A DNA stretch of 21,110 bases from Phlegmacium glaucopus (GCA_015039465.1 MU129987.1:430358-451467); one strand, 5' to 3'; numbered from the stretch's first letter, positions 1 through 9,286 are shown. The notes: a model not told the origin generated them from the letters alone. Translations and numbers: made by a program.

Positions 1-39
1 GCGTCTTTCCGAGAGTATCTTTGGGACCATAGGAACACA

Positions 40-610
40 ATGTAAGGCAGTATGCAATGAGGCCAGGCTGAGGCAGCCTCAACAGAGGCCATCAGGCATG
101 AGGCAAGGTCATGAAAGGGACCGCAGGCCTAAATGAGGAAGATACAGGTTGAGGCTCTGAAGAGGCATAGTAAGGCTGAGAAGGCTGCAATGAGGTTTGA
201 GTAAAGGTGTAGAAACAGTGTTGGTGATAAAGAAACAGTAGTGAAAGGGTGGTAGTCAGTCGTGTGGTCGATACCTAATAAGTGGGTTCTTACGTCCTGG
301 AAGGCCCTCGTCTTGCGTCGTGAATTATAAATAGAAAATATAAAGCCTACGATAAGGAAAATAATAAATTCATGAGCTTTGAACATACAAAAGGAGTCAA
401 GTTTATAGCTGAATCAAAGTGTGAGAACCAGAAGGAGATTCAAGAAACGTTGAAGGCCAAGGCAAGGCGAGGCAGAATGAGGCTTTAATCCTGTGCTTCC
501 AAGACCCATCGTGTCGTGTATTCGACTCCGATTCAGGATAGGAAAGGCACTGAGGCAAGGCCATGAGGCAGGCAATGAGGCAGGCTTTGAGGCCTTATCT
601 CAAGAGCTTG
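40..610. repeat. Degenerate GAGGC-rich short repeat
   Basis: Words such as ATGAGGCAAGGC, GAGGCAGG and GAAGGCCAAGGC recur irregularly, densest at 50-200 and 450-600. Copies are neither uniform in length nor in register, so this is an eroded minisatellite and not a clean array. It runs into the 5' part of the ORF at 493 and supplies that ORF's Gly/Ala/Glu-rich N-terminal residues. No gene is seen in 1-490. Confidence 0.55.
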
Positions 611-789
611 AATTGTCATATAAGCTTGAAAATGGTATTGATGACCTGGAGGACCTTCTTCGGTTAACATCAGACGAACTAATGACAGTTATACCTGGAA
701 TCAACATTGGTACTGCTAAACGGCTCCTTGCATTTGCTCAAGATGATTTTATAAGCCTTCAAGAGCCCAAGCGACTTTGTTTGGTATAA
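493..789 (+). pseudogene. SAM-like C-terminal fragment, hypothetical
   Basis: A 98-codon open frame. Residues about 35-90 look protein-like: an amphipathic helix, then a GIDDLEDLLRLTSDELM stretch and a PGINIGTAKRLL stretch. This resembles the five-helix SAM fold or a helix-hairpin-helix pattern (the Gly-Ile-x-x-Gly turn before a basic helix). The first 35 residues come from the GAGGC repeat and are unlike a natural domain, so the true N-terminus has probably been lost or replaced. I do not recognise the gene. It could be the tail of a host protein or of a transposon-encoded accessory protein. There is no visible promoter, and the ATG at 493 is only the first available start. The resemblance is by eye; a profile search would be needed to assign the fold. 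Confidence 0.35.
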
Positions 790-1145
790 TCCCAAGTTAC
801 ATACTTCGTAATAATCCCTTCTATCCTTTTTTCCTATCACCTATCACCTAATTCTTCAACAGTAATGCTGAATTATCGACAACAAATTATATACTTTGTA
901 ATATAACATGTTATCAATTTTAAATGTATCCGCAGTGGTGAAAATATCCTAAAGCATGATCTGCAGTTATAGAGAAGGCGGCATCATACAAATGGAGGTA
1001 AACATAATTATCATTGGCGTTCTGGTCTACATCCTGCCTGCCAAGCTCACCATGTCGCCAAACATATGCCTTGATTGATGAGAATGCCAACTCGATAGGA
1101 TTATAATCCGGTGAGTAAGGAGGCAAAAACATGACCCTCATGCCT

Positions 1146-1198
1146 CTATACAATCCATTCAATAAATAGGAATAAAGGATAACAATTACTGTCCATAC
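1146..1198 (-). other. Transposase intron 4 (53 bp, GT-AG)
   Basis: The donor is GATAG|GTATGG at 1198 and the acceptor TGTATAG|AGGC at 1146. Splicing joins EMIRDR to GMRVMFLPPYSPDYNP, reconstructing the segment between the second and third catalytic residues. Confidence 0.8.
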
Positions 1199-1402
1199 CT
1201 ATCACGAATCATCTCAAGGACCTCAGGTTTCTTGTGAATACGGGCATTATCCATTATGATCACAGAGTTTGGCAACGGATAAGGCTGCATATAATCAAGT
1301 AAGTGTGATATAAAATCCTGGAATCGAAGTGCTGTGAAGGATCCTTCAACAATCTTTGTGAAAATGACACCATCAAGGCTCAACGCAGGGAGTAGAGAGT
1401 AA

Positions 1403-1462
1403 CTGAAGAGGAAGAGTGAATTATTAGTCAAAGTCTCGAAGATTCACAGATTCATATCTTAC
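1403..1462 (-). other. Transposase intron 3 (60 bp, GT-AG)
   Basis: The donor is CGGCG|GTAAGA at 1462 and the acceptor CTTCAG|TTACTC at 1403. Splicing restores FVRGRR-YSLLPALSLDG. The intron contains CTAAT, which may serve as branch site. Confidence 0.8.
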
Positions 1463-1659
1463 CGCCGCCCTCGAACAAAGAAAGTATTTCGTACTGCGCG
1501 TTGCCCCGATAATGCCCATGCCTTTCCACGGATGGAAGTTCTGCGATCGAAGGAGCTTTCGTCGACAAAAATAGTCTGCTCTGGAGTAAACTGGGTACCA
1601 TATTGATAGCGGTAAAGAGCTCGCTTGGCCTCACTTCGCTCCAGTGCATCCCAAGTGAG

Positions 1660-1714
1660 CTAGTGTCAATGTAAGTCTCGATATTGATACACGAAAATCA
1701 AAGAAAGAGCTTGC
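1660..1714 (-). other. Transposase intron 2 (55 bp, GC-AG)
   Basis: The donor reads AAG|GCAAGC at 1714 and the acceptor CACTAG|CTC at 1660. Phase 0 splicing gives FTMKK-LTWDALERSEAKR, the expected continuation for this family. The donor is GC instead of GT, a known minor class, or a GT-to-GC mutation. Confidence 0.75.
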
Positions 1715-1855
1715 CTTCTTCATTGTAAAACCACTCCTAATGAGTGCCCTCCAGACTGTCGGCTTCCCAACATTAATCCCTCTACGTGTCTCTAGCAACT
1801 CCCGCATTTCATCAAGATAGACATCGGGGCTATGACGAACAAGGCCTTGCAAAAA

Positions 1856-1907
1856 CTGTACACGAAGGTGTGAAATAATGAAAAAACATGGAAGAATAGA
1901 GTCTTAC
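1856..1907 (-). other. Transposase intron 1 (52 bp, GT-AG)
   Basis: On the minus strand the donor is CAA|GTAAGA at 1907 and the acceptor TACAG|TTTTTG at 1856. Removal joins the frame in phase 0 from GQDVQ to FLQGLVRH, matching the expected order of the family. Confidence 0.8.
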
Positions 1908-2128
1908 TTGGACATCCTGGCCATTTGTGGCCCTCCTACGCCCATGCAGTAGACCCTTCCTGAGGTGCTGTCGAGCTACAGACCTGTTTTACGGAAGTCT
2001 GAAAGAATCCGCTCAATGGTTCTCCTTTTGCAACTGGTATAATGAGTAATAGTATCGATGTCTAAGAATTGAGCCATGTGTAAGAGAACATCCCTGAGGT
2101 CATCTGAGAGAGCCTTTCCACGAGCCAT

Positions 2129-2314
2129 GTGTCAGAAGGACGATCCGATGTTGAACAAGCACGTAGACTGATTGAAGTGAACAGAAAAGATGGAGCCTGT
2201 GACCGGTGTCACCACTCAAAAGGTCCTACATGCGAATTTAGCATCCACCACATTCATATTTACCAATTTTTTCATGGGGCGCATTCCTTTACATACATTA
2301 GAACCACTTTATGA
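2129..2314 (+). other. Short Cys-containing open frame next to the transposase start
   Basis: An open frame without an ATG near its start. Its first part (SEGRSDVEQARRLIEVNRK, then DGACDRCHHSKGPTCEF) looks protein-like and has a C-x2-C-x7-C cluster, somewhat like the first half of a fungal zinc cluster. The second cysteine set of a Zn2Cys6 domain is absent, and the rest (HHIHIYQFF) is ordinary AT-rich translation. It may be a fragment of a host or transposon gene cut at the transposon edge, or chance. Confidence 0.2.
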
Positions 2315-2645
2315 AAGAATTATATTTTTTTACCATGCCACCGCCTCAAAGGTTCATGCCCTACACCATTGAGACCCTCATTTTCGAGCACCACTAAAAC
2401 TTAACCAAACTATATATTTTAAAGTGGGGTGCACATATACTAATCGAGACCATTCTAATGCACACAAAATAATTGCTGTACGACCAGTGGATCCCGAGAT
2501 AGTTCATTCAGAACTTTGAACTCGGAAGATTGCTGTGTGTGACGAGATGTGACCTACCGCCAGCCTTTTTGAAAACAGCAATAATGAGATGAAACTCATA
2601 TACTCCAACATCTGCCTCAGCTCAATGTCTATCCCTGCTGGCCAT

Positions 2646-2735
2646 TGATGTACATGTGGTGAGGATAGACCACAAGTAGTTATGTAGTTTGTGGGGTTGA
2701 TGTAGTTCTCTTCAATAGGTGAAAGTGAGCTTTTA
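2646..2735 (+). repeat. Diverged direct repeat, copy 1
   Basis: Begins TGATGTACATGTGGTGAGG and continues through CAAGTAGTTATGTAGTTTG. It aligns with 3143-3232. Several differences are CpG in the other copy and TG or CA here (GCGGT/GTGGT, ACCGCAAG/ACCACAAG). Confidence 0.6.
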
Positions 2736-3142
2736 TGAGGTGTGAAGGTTTGCTTTAAAGTGCAAGATAATGCACAGAAAAAGCGAGATGATTTTCAGGA
2801 GTTATAACTATGACATCACTAAAAGTAGACATGAAAAGAAAAAATACTACTAAATCATTTTGCCAACTAGTGACAACTTTGAATTGGATGCTTGCAATAG
2901 GAGTATATTAATATTAATAAAACCTGGAGTTATAAAGTAAATGAGACATATTATTGATTATGTACTATGCCAGACCAGAAAATGATGTACTTCTTCTGAT
3001 TGGAAATGTGTTGTGTTGGTGACTTGAATAAATATTTTCATTACAGATACAGGTACATTGTGCCATTTAACCTGTAAAATAATGCAAATAAGTAAATATA
3101 TTACTTAAATGTTTGCCTTGGGATATAGTGGTTCAGAACCGG

Positions 3143-3232
3143 TGATGTACCTGCGGTGGGATCAGACCGCAAGTAGTAACATAGTTTGGAGGGGTTAATG
3201 TAGCTTTCCTCGATAGAGTTAAAGAGAAGTTC
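3143..3232 (+). repeat. Diverged direct repeat, copy 2
   Basis: Begins TGATGTACCTGCGGTGGG and aligns with 2646-2735. It contains a small inverted repeat, TGCGGT...ACCGCA, which CpG decay has broken in the other copy. Element type unknown. Confidence 0.6.
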
Positions 3233-3380
3233 GCGGTATTGAGATACACAAGAAGAGTAGACCGCGAAGATAGCAACGCAGTATGTGAAGTAGCTTAAAG
3301 AATGAGACTTATTGACTTAGAACGTTGGTGCAAAGTTTATGGGATCAAAACTCTGGCCGTCTCTTGTTCATCTTCCCTCC

Positions 3381-4014
3381 TCCTCGCTACGGATACTTAA
3401 TACAAGAGTTGTAAACTAGACCAGGAGCGGATATGCGAAATAGTAATGTAAGAATTGAGCTAATGTGAGGTCACATTGACCCAGTAATATGGTAACGAAA
3501 GGATAGGAGACAAAGTAAAAATAAAAGTGATGAGTAAGGAGATCAGTTGAATGACCTCCTGTTTCGAAGGATATGATAAAATATATATATGGAAAGTAGA
3601 AAGAAAGTAGGTGCAAAACAAGATGGACCATAATAAAACCACTATAGGGGATACCGGAGAAGTAAGGCATGTGTATGCAGACCATGGGATTAGATAGTGG
3701 CTGTGCAAAGGTGTGGTTGCGAAGGGATGAAATGGTTAAGTCCACTATTGACTGAGAGAACTGAAGATATGTTGAAGTATGAAATGCGAAGAGAAATGAG
3801 GATGCTTTGGATAGTTATGAAGGTTGTAGAAGTGATGTGCGAAGGTCATGTGAGGACTATATCATGTTGTGCGAGGTGCGAAGGGTGTGCGAGAACTGCG
3901 AATGAGAGTGCAAATAAAGTTGGTACCCATGAGGCATCCGCATATACTGCGAAGTTATTAAATCACAAAAATAACCAGTTTATGAACCTAGAGGTTATAT
4001 GGATCCTATCACCG
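3381..4014. repeat. Interspersed repeat R1, copy A
   Basis: Aligns nearly end to end with 13827-14473; both copies start near GCTAC..G.TACTTAATACAAGAG and stop at GGATCCTATCACCG. A 146-bp piece recurs at 10023-10168. The right half is studded with TGCGAAG or TGCGAG words. Read on the minus strand it starts TGATAGGATCC and contains CCATATATATATTTT, so a solo LTR is possible, but no matching CA end, target duplication or flanking PBS was found. The open frame at 3697-4065 is not conserved in copy B and is not called as a gene. Confidence 0.75.
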
Positions 4015-4027
4015 GTTCTCAGATTTC

Positions 4028-4142
4028 CGGCCAATCAAGAACCAGAACCGGAACCACATGGCTGAGGCTGAACCAGAACCAGAACCGAACCAGAAACTTG
4101 GTTTGGTTTGGTTGGTTCTGGTTCTCTGGACTGGTTCAGAAC
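4028..4142. repeat. GAACC/GGTTC simple repeat with fold-back arms
   Basis: GAACCAGAACCGGAACC-type hexamers on the left are followed after ACTTGG by TTTGGTTGGTTCTGGTTC on the right. The two sides are reverse complements of each other, so the stretch can form an imperfect hairpin. It starts at the right edge of R1 copy A. Confidence 0.7.
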
Positions 4143-4234
4143 TGAACTTCAGCATCCCTAGCTTAGTATGATGTTCCAAAGGTGGGATCAAAACTGTGGT
4201 AATTTTGTCCATTCTCTGGTATGCTTTACCTTAC

Positions 4235-4284
4235 TTGCTACTGCTAAGATAGGTGACACTTTAATCCAGCACCTTATGTAAGCA
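4235..4284 (+). repeat. Left terminal inverted repeat of the split element
   Basis: Runs from TTGCTACTGCTAAGATAGG to TTATGTAAGCA. The reverse complement of 9943-9997 matches it with small gaps. Confidence 0.65.
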
Positions 4285-4471
4285 TATTACTATGCACCAA
4301 GAGCAGCCAAATCTTGGAGTTGGAATTTTGAAAGCAAAATAACTAAGGGATTTGAGGTTGAGGGGGATATATTTTCATAGTAGTGCACTTAATATACCAT
4401 TGAAATAGAGTTATCAATGCTTGACAGTGAGATCCATGAATACTACTGCATTGTATACAATATCTTGACAA

Positions 4472-4476
4472 TATCA
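4472..4476. repeat. 5-bp target site duplication, left (TATCA)
   Basis: TATCA directly precedes the 5' LTR and is repeated directly after the 3' LTR at 9585-9589. Five bases is the usual copia length. Confidence 0.9.
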
Positions 4477-4779
4477 TGTTGAAATTGTGCGCGTATTATT
4501 CCGTTGATTGTTATTTATCTTATCATTCCTTTTATCTTTTGTTCGAGTTATTTCTTATATTACATAATCACGTTCTTTAGTCACGGAGTTTTGTTTACTA
4601 CAAGTCTCAACTTTTGTCAAAAAGGTTGAGACGTGAGTTCATTTGTTTATTCATTTAATACTACTTCTAATAATCACCTAGTTACAGTTCAACTGTTCTA
4701 GGTACAATAATTAATCAAACTTTTATCAAAAAGGTTGAGACTTACAGTTCAACTGTTCTAGCTGCAAATTATTCCAACA
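4477..4779 (+). repeat. Copia 5' LTR (303 bp)
   Basis: Begins TGTTGAAATT and ends TTCCAACA. It contains a perfect GTCTCAAC...GTTGAGAC inverted repeat (4604-4632) and two copies of the palindrome ACAGTTCAACTGT (4684-4696 and 4744-4756), each followed by TCTAG. Each palindrome follows a CTTTTRTCAAAAAGGTTGAGAC motif, so the right half looks like a doubled module, perhaps enhancer-like. Confidence 0.96.
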
Positions 4780-4793
4780 GGTTATGAGCCCCG
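4780..4793 (+). other. Primer binding site, initiator-Met half-tRNA type
   Basis: GGTTATGAGCCCCG starts directly after the LTR. Its reverse complement, CGGGGCTCATAACC, looks like the anticodon stem-loop of an initiator tRNA-Met with anticodon CAT, not like a tRNA 3' end. Drosophila copia primes from such a cleaved 5' half of tRNA-iMet (established). Confidence 0.75.
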
Positions 4794-4801
4794 AGGACAA
4801 A

Positions 4802-5710
4802 ATGTCTAACCTATCTTTAAACCCTAGTTCCGACTCGACAAATCTAGCAATACCAAAGCTCCGTGACGACGGAAGCAATTAGGCTGATTATGAACTGAGA
4901 ATACAGAAAGCCATGGGCTTGAAGGGACTTTGGAGACATGTGGAGGGTACCGCTATAGCGCCTAAACCGTTTGCAATAGTCAGTGGAGTTGCGGTCCTAG
5001 CGGATCGAACGATGCCTGCAACGGAAGAACAGATTGAAATGAAAGAAATCAGAATCACGGAATTCGAGAAACGCGAGTACTTAGCTCAGCATATCATTCT
5101 TTCCACCACCTCTCCACGTCTTGGTGCAAAAATAAAGAGCTTGACCTCAGCCAAAGACATGTGGAAGATTGTCAAAGCCGACGTGACAATGAAGAGTACC
5201 CTGTACATCCTTGATGCAGAGGACCAATTGTCGAGCATGAAGCTAAACAAAAATGAAGATTCAAAGACTCACCTCATAGAGTTGAAGCAGCATTTTCAAT
5301 TAATGCTTCAGCGACGAGATAATCTCCTAAAAATGGGGTCATTACTATCTGAAACTTGATTCAACATCATTGTGATGTCGTCCTTACCTGAATCCTACCG
5401 ACCAACCCTTCAAACTATCACGGCAGCTGAACGAGCTAGCAACCTCTCAGGAGGTCAATCACAACAGATGAAAACCGATGATTTGATATCCTTGATCATC
5501 TAGGAAGCGCAGCATCGCATCATCAGTGACAAATGAGGCAAGAATGCTGAATCCACGTTAGCTGTCCACACGAAGAAAAGTGGAAGAAATTGACATGGCA
5601 AGCACAAAAAGTTTGAAAACACTCCCATGCTGATCAAAACGACGCATGCGGAAATTACGGAAAACCAGGACATGGAGCTCTGGATTGTTGGTCAAAAGGA
5701 GGTGGCAAGG
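4802..5710 (+). pseudogene. gag: Copia gag, disrupted
   Basis: Encodes the capsid/nucleocapsid polyprotein of the element. The ATG at 4802 starts MSNLSLNPSSDSTNLAIP; the frame meets TAG at 4880 (after DDGSN, where Trp is usual), then continues through QKAMGLKGLWRHVEGT. Further stops fall at 5357 (TGA), 5501 (TAG), 5534 (TGA) and 5591 (TGA). The frame changes near 5620-5640, after which a zinc knuckle appears at 5647: C-G-N-Y-G-K-P-G-H-x4-C, with Tyr in place of the second Cys of the CCHC set (TGC to TAC). The basic tail (RQKKFKK) follows. The UBN2/gag-polypeptide region is recognisable from about 4913. No functional Gag can be made from this copy. Confidence 0.9.
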
Positions 5711-7300
5711 AAGGGCAAGGCCCGAGACAAAAGAAGTTCAAAAAGGTTGAAACAGCAACTATTGCAGTAGATGACAAAGACAATGCACTTTTCGCATTCA
5801 CCTGTACATCGGACTATGTCGATGTTGTGAACTCCGTCCCAGCCTCGAAGCCAAAAGTTGGAGGATGTGTCGACAGTGGAGCAAGCAGTGATTACTCGCC
5901 GGATTGGTCCAAATTCACCAATTATCGTCCTATTGATCGTGAAATTGCCACAGCGGATGGACAAACAGTTAAAGCGATTGGAATGGGCAATATGCTTCTA
6001 GAACTTCCAAATGGTTCATCATGGACCAAAACAATGTTTAAGAACGCAATACATGCACCTGACTTAGCTTTTACGCTGATATCAATCAGCAAGTTGGAAA
6101 AAGCTGGATGTCTGGTAATGTTCCATAAGGGTATGTGCACGATTAAGCAACAGGATGGACGCACCATTGCCACCATACCTTGAGTGAACGACCTCTATCC
6201 TATTCCAGCTCCGAACCCATCCAAAAACATCCATCATGCCAACATAGCTTCCCATAAAATGAGCATAAACGAGGCTCACTGTAAACTTGGTCATATATCC
6301 CATTCAGCCATCAAACACGCAGTTTCAAAAGGTCGAATTATCCTGGATAATGACTCTAAAGATGAGTTTTGCAAAGCCTGTGCCAAAGGTAAGTCAGCGA
6401 GGCAGCCTTATCCACAACAATCCGAAACTTGAGTGATGAAGTATGGTGACAGGGTGCACTGGGATCTGTGGGGACCTGCATCAGTGAAAAGCCTAAATGG
6501 TAATTGCTACATAGCAGCGTGCATTGACGACGCAACCCAAGAAACCAAGCTATATTTCCAGCAGAAGAAGAGTGAGACCTTCAAATCCTATAAACAGGAT
6601 GAAGCATATCTCGAAACTCAAACTGGAAATCACATAAAGACAGTACGTTCCGATTGAGGGGGAGAATTTCTATCAAATGAAATGATTTGTCATCAAAACG
6701 AAAGAGGAACAGTACGAGAACTTACCGTGCACGACTCACCACCTCAAAATGGCGTTGCTGAACGAGGCATGCGTACTCAGGCCGAGTGAGCTCGAGCTCT
6801 GCTTTTAGCATCTGGATTACCTTGTTTCCTATGGGAAGAGGCAATGAAACATACCACTTGGTTACAAAATCGTACCCCAGCGCGTGCATTAGCCGGAAAA
6901 ACTCCTTATGAAATGCTGAACAAACGAAAACCACATCTTGCCGGTATTCAAGAGTTTGGAGTAGCTGCATATGTAAAAGATCTAAATGCCGGAAAACTTG
7001 ACTCCAGAGCTCAGGTTGGGCGCTTCGTTGGTTACAATTCCGAATCAAAAGGGTACCAAATTTTTTGGCCTGGAAAACATACTGTTACTGTTGAAAGAAA
7101 TGTGGTCTTCAATGAAGATGACGTACAATCCGATGAAAATCTTAACATCCATGGGGAGTTACTGGCTGAGGGGGAGAAGCTAAAGGTCATCCAGCAATCC
7201 CAAAATCCGGTCGAAAATGTTCAAGATACTGAAAAATCCGGTATCATCAGTGAAGTTCAAACTGAAAACGACCCGATAAATCCTCAACAAGATCATGTAG
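5711..7300 (+). pseudogene. pol: Copia protease and integrase domains, disrupted
   Basis: One frame continues from the zinc knuckle. Protease: aspartic site D-S-G-A-S at 5872-5886. Integrase zinc domain: His codons 6277 and 6292 (H-x4-H) and Cys codons 6370 and 6379 (C-x2-C). Integrase core: first Asp in HWDLWGP (6463), second Asp at 6652 in a SD-stop-GGEF context, and Glu at 6760 in NGVAERG. Downstream come the GKTPYEM and GRFVGY motifs typical of copia integrase C-termini. Nonsense codons at 6181, 6430, 6655 and 6787 are all TGA; those at 6655 and 6787 stand where Arg is expected (SDRGGEF, AERARALL), so CGA-to-TGA fits. An acidic linker rich in Asp/Glu/Pro follows. Inactive. Confidence 0.93.
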
Positions 7301-7539
7301 ATCAATCAAAAGTCGATCCTATACCAGAACCTATTCCTGAACCCACAGATGATGCAAATAACCAAGAGTATGGACGTGGACGTCGTCCGCGAAAACCACG
7401 AGGGGCCTATAAAGCTATGAATGATGGTTTGACTGCAGCAATAGTCCTTGACAACGATCCAACTCCTGAAATCGCGTTGTCAGATCAAATGGTTGATGAT
7501 GACGAACCACTTAGCTTATTGCCTCCGGATTTTGCCCTT

Positions 7540-8613
7540 GTCAGCTCTCATCCTTCCGATCCCCGTTCGCTTGACGAAGCGTTACGAGGACCTGATGCAG
7601 AGAAATGGCAAGAAGCGCTGAACTATGAAATTAGTCAGCTCGAAAAATTTGAGACATGGGTAGTGGAAGACTTACCAAATGGTCACGTAGCAATCCCTTG
7701 TGGTGAAGTTCTGAGAGTAAAGCAAGGACCGAACAGTGAAATGTTAAGTTATCGACTCTGAATTGTTGCTGGTGGTCATAGACAAGTCGAAGGTGTAAAT
7801 TACACCGAAACCTTCTCATCCGCTGCAAAAATGCCTACGGTTCGTGCAGTACTCGCAAATGCTGCAGAGCAAGACTGGGAAATTGAGCATGTTGATGTAA
7901 AAAGCACTTATCTAAACGCGCCTCTTAAAGAGACCGTGTATATGAACGCGCCTCTTAAAGAGACCGTGTATATGAAAGCGCCTCGTGGGGTATTGAAACC
8001 AGGACAGGAGGGAAAGGTTTTGAGGTTGTTGAAAGGGTTGTATGGATTGAAGCAGGCTGGGAGAGGATGGTACATCGAAATGAGCAATGTTTTCTTGAAC
8101 GACATGGGTTTTAAGCGATCAGCATTTGACCATTCGGTTTTCTATCGACGTTCTGGAGAGGAGCATACGGTTGTTGCTGTCGCGACTGATGATATGGCTG
8201 TCACCTCGAAACGGATGGTGGATGCTAAAAAGTTCAAAGCAGAAATCGAGAAGCATTGGGATATAACGGACAACAGACCTATCGCTTGGTTTCTAGGATT
8301 CGAGATCAAATGTGATCGGAAAGCTAGAACGATATCAATCAATCAATGTGCCTATATCAAATCTATGGTTGACAAGTTTAGACTCACCAATGCGAAACCA
8401 GTAACCACACCGATGGAACCTGGAGCCCAATATTTGACTGACCAATGCCCATCTTCCATTAATCAAAACTCCCGAATGCAAGGAATACCGTATAGCGAGG
8501 CAATTGGCAGTGTCCTTTGGCCAGTTGTTGTATCAAGACCCGATGCGGCCTATGCAGTCGGTATATTGTCTCAATTTATCCAGAATCCTGGGATTGTGCA
8601 CTGGGAAGAATAA
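7540..8613 (+). pseudogene. pol: Copia reverse transcriptase domain, disrupted
   Basis: Starts near SSHPSDPRSLDEAL, the usual copia RT entry, with EKWQEAL after it. A TGA at 7759 replaces Arg in the conserved RIVAGGHRQ block. NYTETFS follows at about 7798, then DVKSTYLNAPL, RLLKGLYGLKQAGRGWY, and the catalytic pair in VATDDMAVT (Asp codons 8188 and 8191; this lineage has T-D-D where many copia elements have V-D-D). IKWFLGF-like, ISINQ and SEAIGSVLWP motifs are present. An in-frame 30-bp duplication at 7915-7974 adds ten residues. The frame ends at TAA 8611 because of a one-base shift between about 8600 and 8613. Confidence 0.94.
7915..7974 (+). repeat. 30-bp in-frame tandem duplication in the RT
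   Basis: Two identical 30-bp units (7915-7944, 7945-7974) each encode NAPLKETVYM, followed by the expected KAPRGVLKPGQ. Relatives normally have one such unit. Identity between the units implies a recent slip. Confidence 0.9.
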
Positions 8614-9175
8614 AAGGGTCATTACATACTTGGGATCAACAAAATCGTATTGGTTTACCTTTGGAGGCCAATCGAACGTGCTTGTAGAAGGGTACTGTGA
8701 TGCAGATTGGGCGAGTCAAAAGCATCGTCACTCGATATCTGGGTACTCATTCCATTTTTGGCAAGGCGCGATATCTTGGAGCTCAAAGAAACAACATATC
8801 ATTGCGTTGTCAAGCATGGAAGCTGAATACATTGCACTTACTCATGCAGCCAAGGAAGCCTTGTGGATGAGGAGCTTTGTAAACGAGATCCAAGGATCGA
8901 AGCCGGGACCTGTTCCAGTCAATTGCGATAACCAAGGTGCACTAGCGTGTGCGAAAGACAACAAGTTCCACTCGAGAACCAAGGATATCGACCTGTGATA
9001 TCATTTTATTAGAGAAATTGTACAGGACAACAAGATGGAAATAAATTATATACCAACTGACGAAAATGTCTCAGACATTTTCACCAAGGCATTAGCGAGA
9101 CCAAAGTTTGTGCGGTTCGTCAAGAGGCTGGGATTGGGGGAATTAGAGAAGCAGGGGATTCAAACTCAGTCCTAG
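8606..9175 (+). pseudogene. pol: Copia RNase H domain and pol C-terminus, disrupted
   Basis: The frame resumes as KRVITYLGSTKSYW. RNase H residues are visible: Asp in EGYCDADWAS (8699), Glu in SSMEAEYIA (8819), Asp in CDNQGALA (8927) and the HSRTKDIDL helix. A TGA at 8996 interrupts where Arg is expected before YHFIRE. The tail (YIPTDENVSDIFTKAL) is the standard copia pol ending; the natural stop is TAG at 9173-9175. Confidence 0.93.
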
Positions 9176-9277
9176 AAACAACAAGAAGCCTCATTGTGTA
9201 ATCAATAATGTGATCAGCACGTTCGTAATCACATGACAATCGCGCACACGATACTGGGCATCAACGGCGTTTCACTC

Positions 9278-9286
9278 GAGGGGGAG
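9278..9286 (+). other. Polypurine tract
   Basis: GAGGGGGAG lies immediately before the 3' LTR and would prime plus-strand DNA synthesis. Confidence 0.85.

Larger units (their letters stand above)
920..2128 (-). pseudogene. Tc1/mariner (IS630-type) DDE transposase, five exons, one frameshift
   Basis: This would cut and paste its own element in the nucleus. Reading leftwards from the ATG at 2128-2126, the N-terminal helix-turn-helix part begins MARGKALSDDL and includes CKRRTIERIL. The middle exon carries HSPDVYLDEM and a TVWRAL...RSGFTMKK segment, typical of DDE_3/IS630 fungal transposases. The catalytic domain shows IFVDES (first Asp), IIMDNARIH (second Asp) and LPPYSPDYNPIE (third acidic residue, here Glu), so all catalytic residues are present. 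It ends HHCGYI-stop at 922-920. Splicing at 1907/1856, 1714/1660, 1462/1403 and 1198/1146 joins the frames cleanly. One defect remains: near 1981-1985, between the codons for RKTG and VARQH, the frame is off by one base, consistent with a 1-bp deletion. Terminal inverted repeats were not identified. The copy may be recently inactivated. Confidence 0.88.
2315..3380. other. Gene-free AT-rich interval
   Basis: No convincing coding frame, RNA gene or transposon end is visible. The interval holds the diverged repeat pair annotated separately at 2646 and 3143. Confidence 0.6.

Noticed and set aside
3697..4065. 122-codon frame in R1 copy A
   Set aside because: In copy B (14155-14572) the same region is broken into shifted frames, so the frame is not maintained.
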